From positions 1-9,590 of the forward strand of contig JAEURM010000057.1 of assembly GCA_016789245.1 (NCBI GenBank): a stretch of DNA of 9,590 nt, in the 5' to 3' direction. Shown here piece by piece: positions 6,261 through 9,590 of this stretch. Position numbers and translations under genes: made by a program. Within the stretch, counting starts at the first letter, position 1, and every line of letters starts with the position of its first letter. Source of the DNA: Anaerolineales bacterium (GTDB lineage Bacteria > Chloroflexota > Anaerolineae > Anaerolineales > UBA6663). The notes beneath the pieces are model-generated. The model made no database searches and was not told the origin of the DNA. It saw nothing but the letters and a program-made list of their open reading frames with translations.

Positions 6261-8387
6261 CAACTGGTTGAAACCCTGCCCGCGCATTTACCCCTCAACG
6301 AACGTGAATTGATTACGCGTTCCTATGCCGTGGCCGAGAAGGCGCACGCTGGGCAGTCTCGCGCCTCGGGTGAACCGTATGTAACACACTGTGTGGCCGT
6401 GGCGCATATTCTGGCAGAACTGAAAATGCCCGCCGCCGTGATTATGGCCGGTATGCTTCACGATACGGTGGAAGATACCGAACTCACCTTGGATGAGATT
6501 GCCAAAGATTTTGGGCCGGAAGTGGCCAAGTTGGTAGATGGGGTAACCAAACTGGCACAGTTGCCGCGCGTTTCCAAAGAAGGCAACCAACCGATTGACC
6601 GCAATATTGAGAGTTTGCGGAAAACATTTTTGGCGATGAGTGAAGATGTGCGCGTGGTGATTGTGAAGCTCGCTGACCGGTTGCACAACATGCGCACGCT
6701 CAATTTTAAATCGCATGATAAGCAACAACGGATTGCGCGAGAGACGTTAGAGATTTTCGCGCCCTTGGCCAATCGGCTGGGCATTTGGCGGCTCAAATCA
6801 GAATTAGAGGATTTATCGTTCCGGTATTTACATCCGGAAGAGTATAAAGAGATTGCCAGCGCCATTTCGGTTGAAGAAGCGGACCGGGACCAAACCATCA
6901 ATAATATTTTGGCCGAAGTGCAAACTGCCCTAAAGACGAACGGGATTGAAGGCAAGGTGTTTGGGCGACCCAAACACATCTATTCCATTTATAAAAAGAT
7001 GAAGCGCAAGGGCATTGGCTTTCAGGGGGTTTTTGATTGGCGCGCCGTGCGTGTGCTAGTGAAAGATAAAGCCACTTGCTATTTCACGCTGGGTATCATC
7101 CACTCCCTGTGGAATCCAATCCCCGGCCAGTTTGACGATTACATCGCCACGCCGAAAGACAATTTGTATCAATCGCTTCACACCAGCGTGCTGTACACCG
7201 ATGGTAAACCGCTGGAAGTGCAAATCCGCACGCCCGATATGCATGAGCAAGCGGAGTACGGCATTGCCGCGCACTGGCGCTATAAAGAAGGCGCGCGGCG
7301 CGATGAAGCTTACGAAAAATCTATTCAAGAATTTCGGAAGCAGATGATGGAGTTGGGGCAAGAAGATGCCGGCACCTTCGTCAAAGCCGTTAAAGAAGAT
7401 ATTTTTGCTGACCGCGTCTATTGCTTTACGCCGCGCGGCGATATTATTGATTTGCCGGGCGGCGCCACCCCGATTGATTTTGCTTACCACGTCCACACGG
7501 CCGTAGGGCACCGTTGCCGTGGGGCTAAAGTTAATGGCAAACTGGTTTCATTAGATTACAAACTACACACGGGCGAGCAAATTGAAATTCTCACCGCCAA
7601 GCAGGGTGGCCCCTCGCGGGATTGGCTGAACCCAGATTTGAGTTTGGTGAAATCGGCCAGCGCCATCCAAAAAATTAAGTTGTACTTCCGGCGGCAGGAA
7701 CGTGAGCAAACCGTTTCTCAGGGCCGCGCTTTACTTGAGAAAGAGTTGCGGCGGCTGGGGGCGATGGATTTCAATCAAGAAGCGCTGGCGAAAGAGCTGG
7801 GCTATAAAAGCCCGGAAGAGCTGTTGTACGCGCTGGGCATTGGGGATGTGCTGGGTAAACAAATTGCTTCCATTGTGCTAGAACAAGAGCAGGAGGAGCA
7901 TAAGAAACTTCTGCCCACGCACATTGAAACGGGGCGGGAAGCCAACACGGGTGAAGTTTCTGTTTTGGGCGTGAGTGATATGCTGACGCGCTTGGCCACC
8001 TGTTGCAACCCGGTGCCCGGTGACCCGATTGTGGGCTATGTGACGCGGGGGCGCGGCGTCACCATTCATCGGCGCGATTGCCCGAACGTGCTCAATAATC
8101 GTGAGCCGGAACGCATGCTAAAAGTCTCGTGGGGCAACGCGGAACATACCTACCCGGTTTCCATCCGCGTGAACGCGTATGACCGGCCCGGCCTGATGAG
8201 CGATGTAGCCACGGTGATGACGAACGAGCGCATCAACATGAGTTCTGTTAGTTCCGTGAGCAAAGGCACGTTGGCTACTATTGATTTGACGATGGACGTG
8301 ACGGATATTACCGTATTGCCGCGCATTCTCTCGCGCATTGAACAACTGCCCAACGTGATTGAAGCCTATCGCCCGAAAACGCGTTAG
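6249..8387 (+). CDS. rel: Rel/SpoT-type (p)ppGpp synthetase/hydrolase
   Basis: The 712-residue length and full domain order match long RSH proteins, which make (p)ppGpp from ATP and GTP/GDP and hydrolyse it during the stringent response. The HD hydrolase domain is intact: YVTH (44-47), LHDTVEDT (70-77) and LADRLHNMRT (141-150). The synthetase domain has GRPKHIYSIYKKM (239-251), YQSLHT (307-312), EVQIRT (323-328) and AEYGIAAHW (335-343). TGS spans about 388-449 (VYCFTPRGDIIDLP). The zinc-finger-like region holds ATCCNPVPGD (583-592), H607 and C611, and an ACT domain ends the protein (635-710; YDRPGLMSDV). At the charged motif where bifunctional enzymes usually show RXKD and E. coli RelA shows EXDD, this protein has QFDD (294-297). 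An in-frame TAA at 6198-6200 and no earlier start codon fix ATG 6249. No ribosome site is seen; the promoter position suggests a nearly leaderless mRNA. Confidence 0.97.
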   Translation: MKWQQLVETLPAHLPLNERELITRSYAVAEKAHAGQSRASGEPYVTHCVAVAHILAELKMPAAVIMAGMLHDTVEDTELTLDEIAKDFGPEVAKLVDGVTKLAQLPRVSKEGNQPIDRNIESLRKTFLAMSEDVRVVIVKLADRLHNMRTLNFKSHDKQQRIARETLEIFAPLANRLGIWRLKSELEDLSFRYLHPEEYKEIASAISVEEADRDQTINNILAEVQTALKTNGIEGKVFGRPKHIYSIYKKMKRKGIGFQGVFDWRAVRVLVKDKATCYFTLGIIHSLWNPIPGQFDDYIATPKDNLYQSLHTSVLYTDGKPLEVQIRTPDMHEQAEYGIAAHWRYKEGARRDEAYEKSIQEFRKQMMELGQEDAGTFVKAVKEDIFADRVYCFTPRGDIIDLPGGATPIDFAYHVHTAVGHRCRGAKVNGKLVSLDYKLHTGEQIEILTAKQGGPSRDWLNPDLSLVKSASAIQKIKLYFRRQEREQTVSQGRALLEKELRRLGAMDFNQEALAKELGYKSPEELLYALGIGDVLGKQIASIVLEQEQEEHKKLLPTHIETGREANTGEVSVLGVSDMLTRLATCCNPVPGDPIVGYVTRGRGVTIHRRDCPNVLNNREPERMLKVSWGNAEHTYPVSIRVNAYDRPGLMSDVATVMTNERINMSSVSSVSKGTLATIDLTMDVTDITVLPRILSRIEQLPNVIEAYRPKTR

Positions 8388-8413
8388 CTCGCGGGCGTAA
8401 ACGCCCACGCTAA
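8384..8413 (+). other. Hairpin over the rel stop codon
   Basis: TTAGC (8384-8388, containing the TAG stop) can pair with GCTAA (8409-8413), and GGGCG (8393-8397) with CGCCC (8402-8406) around a TAAA loop, leaving a small internal loop. No U-tract follows, so it is not a standard terminator; it may slow polymerase or protect the mRNA 3' end. Confidence 0.45.
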
Positions 8414-8457
8414 TACCAGCGCCTGATAAAATCCGGCTTCTTCTGCTAGCTCCATTG

Positions 8458-8502
8458 ATGGGGCACTGTTCCCAGCGCGGCGGCTTTAGCCCCGTGCTCC
8501 AT
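8458..8502 (+). other. 9-bp stem-loop in the rel-moeA gap
   Basis: ATGGGGCAC (8458-8466) pairs with GTGCTCCAT (8494-8502) over nine positions including one G-U pair. Inside, GGCT (8482-8485) and AGCC (8488-8491) could add a short stem. It may be part of a moeA leader or the rel 3' UTR. It does not resemble the Moco riboswitch as I remember it, and no U-tract follows. Confidence 0.4.
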
Positions 8503-8508
8503 GCGAAG

Positions 8509-8538
8509 TTGAATTGGCTGAGTCCGCTTCTTTATCTC
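8509..8538 (+). promoter_or_regulatory. Weak candidate promoter for moeA
   Basis: TTGAAT (8509-8514) and TATCTC (8533-8538) are 18 nt apart. The -10 match is poor (3 of 6), so this is only the best candidate in the gap. It would give a leader of a few nucleotides, as at rel. Confidence 0.2.
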
Positions 8539-8551
8539 CATTTTTGATTCT

Positions 8552-9590
8552 ATGCTTACTGTTGCCGAAGCCCGCGCCCGCATCCTTGAAAACTTTTCAC
8601 CACTCCCTACGGAGCGCGTGCCCTTAGAAAACGCCGCTGGGCGCGTGCTGGCCGAGGCTATCGTTTCTACGGAGAACTTGCCGCCATTTGCCAACTCATC
8701 TATGGATGGGTTTGCAGTGCGTGTGGCAGACGTCTCATCTGCCACAGCTGAAACGCCAGTAGTTTTGCCTGTGAGCGGCGATATTCCGGCGGGGAGTTTG
8801 GAGGTGAAGCCGCTGGCATCCGGCACGGCCATGCGCATTATGACGGGCGCGCCTCTGCCGGAAGGAGCGGAGGCCGTAGTGCCAGTGGAAGAGACGGACG
8901 TGAAGCGTGACTCAAACGCTCTGCCAGCCGCCGTAAAAATTTTCAAGGCCGCTAGCTGGCACGCCAACTTCCGCCCGGCCGGGCAAGATGTGCAGGTGGG
9001 GCAATTGGTGATGGCGCACGGCACACTTCTGCGGCCAGCGGCCATTGGCGTTTTGGCCGGGCTGGGCCACGCGCTGGTGCAAGTACACGTTCAACCAGTG
9101 GTGGCTCTGCTCTCCAGTGGTGATGAGTTAGTGCCCGTTGCCCAGAAACCGCGCCCGGGCCAAATCCGAGATTCCAACACGTATTCCCTCGCGGCGGCCA
9201 TTGAACAATACGGTGGGCGGGTGGTGCGCTTGGGCGTGGCGCAAGATAAGTTGGAGGATGTGCGTGCCAAACTCGCGCAAGCTGAGGCCAGCGGCGCGCA
9301 CTTCATCCTCTCCTCGGCCGGCGTTTCCGTGGGCGCGTATGATTTTGTGAAGGAAGCGGTGGAGGCGGCGGGCGCGCTGGCCTTTTGGAAAGTGAAGATG
9401 CGGCCCGGCAAGCCGCTGGCGGTGGGGCGGGTGGGGCGCTTGCCTTTCATCGGCTTACCCGGCAACCCGGTTTCGGCTTTGGTGGGGATGGAAGTATTTG
9501 TGCGGCCCGTCCTAATGAAGCTGAGCGGCCGGGCTACCACAGAGCGTTTTGCGGTGTTGGCGGCTTTGAATGAGCGGTTTGAGTCAGATG
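8552..9590 (+). CDS. moeA: Molybdopterin molybdenumtransferase MoeA (3' end cut by window)
   Basis: There are 346 codons visible of a family usually near 400, so most of the gene is present. MoeA inserts molybdate into adenylylated molybdopterin to complete the molybdenum cofactor in the cytoplasm. Typical motifs appear in order: PPFANSSMDGFAV (44-56), MRIMTGAPLPEGA (94-106), RPAGQDV (141-147), LLSSGDELV (186-194), GQIRDSNTYSL (203-213), SAGVSVGAYDFVK (255-267), MRPGKPLA (283-290) and GLPGNPVSALVG (301-312). The usual SGG before VSVG is SAG here, while Asp264 of the motif is kept. An in-frame TGA at 8519-8521 and no other ATG, GTG or TTG in frame fix the start at 8552. No Shine-Dalgarno sequence is visible. 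It follows rel by 164 nt on the same strand; a shared transcript is possible but no functional link is apparent. Confidence 0.96.
   Translation, partial: MLTVAEARARILENFSPLPTERVPLENAAGRVLAEAIVSTENLPPFANSSMDGFAVRVADVSSATAETPVVLPVSGDIPAGSLEVKPLASGTAMRIMTGAPLPEGAEAVVPVEETDVKRDSNALPAAVKIFKAASWHANFRPAGQDVQVGQLVMAHGTLLRPAAIGVLAGLGHALVQVHVQPVVALLSSGDELVPVAQKPRPGQIRDSNTYSLAAAIEQYGGRVVRLGVAQDKLEDVRAKLAQAEASGAHFILSSAGVSVGAYDFVKEAVEAAGALAFWKVKMRPGKPLAVGRVGRLPFIGLPGNPVSALVGMEVFVRPVLMKLSGRATTERFAVLAALNERFESD

Noticed and set aside
6288..8408. Minus-strand open frames inside rel
   Set aside because: They overlap conserved catalytic domains of rel, lack domain signals and have no ribosome sites of note.
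8388..8551. Possible molybdenum-cofactor riboswitch upstream of moeA
   Set aside because: The hairpins present do not show the conserved core of the Moco RNA as I remember it, so no riboswitch is claimed.
9314..9352. SAGVSVG instead of SGGVSVG in MoeA as a sign of lost function
   Set aside because: The neighbouring Asp and all other motifs are kept, and Ala at this place is a mild change that I believe occurs in other MoeA proteins.
8446..9540. Minus-strand open frames opposite moeA
   Set aside because: moeA is certain from its motifs and these frames show only the low-complexity composition of an antisense strand.

Overview
The window holds two blocks of genes that point away from each other. 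The organism looks like a moderately GC-rich bacterium, most likely of the Chloroflexota (Anaerolineae-like). That placement is an inference from protein style: a Thr/Pro/Ala-rich linker after an N-terminal membrane anchor, Ig-like repeats ending in LysM, tandem C-terminal HhH domains behind a coiled coil, and a long bifunctional Rel/SpoT-type protein. No rRNA or other marker gene confirms it.

Minus-strand block (read from 6084 down to 1). The first gene (6084-4594) encodes a degenerate TIM-barrel-like domain, three acidic 34/35-residue repeats and a SnoaL/NTF2-like domain. The second (4440-2452) encodes a membrane-anchored, apparently cytoplasmic coiled-coil protein with two near-identical helix-hairpin-helix domains. 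The third (2433-730) lies only 18 nt further on and encodes a membrane-anchored protein with five Ig-like repeats and a C-terminal LysM, predicted to face outward. A rho-independent terminator (698-661) closes this block. After a short 10-bp-periodic repeat comes the 5' part of a fourth gene (593 to beyond position 1), a TIM-barrel protein resembling GH25-type hydrolases and visibly related to the N-terminal domain of the first gene.

Plus-strand block. A Rel/SpoT-type (p)ppGpp synthetase/hydrolase (6249-8387) is followed, after a 164-nt gap with two hairpins, by moeA (8552 to beyond the right edge).

The 164-nt region between the blocks (6085-6248) is dense with signals. It carries two good sigma70-like promoters facing opposite ways with overlapping -10 boxes. 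The rel promoter would start its mRNA almost at the ATG. The minus promoter would make a leader of about 140 nt with repeats that could form alternative hairpins.

The most suggestive undescribed system is the minus-strand pair of a cytoplasmic HhH coiled-coil protein and an external LysM/Ig protein, accompanied by two TIM-barrel proteins. The arrangement is compatible with an envelope-associated, possibly nucleoid-linked assembly, but no function is proven by the sequence.
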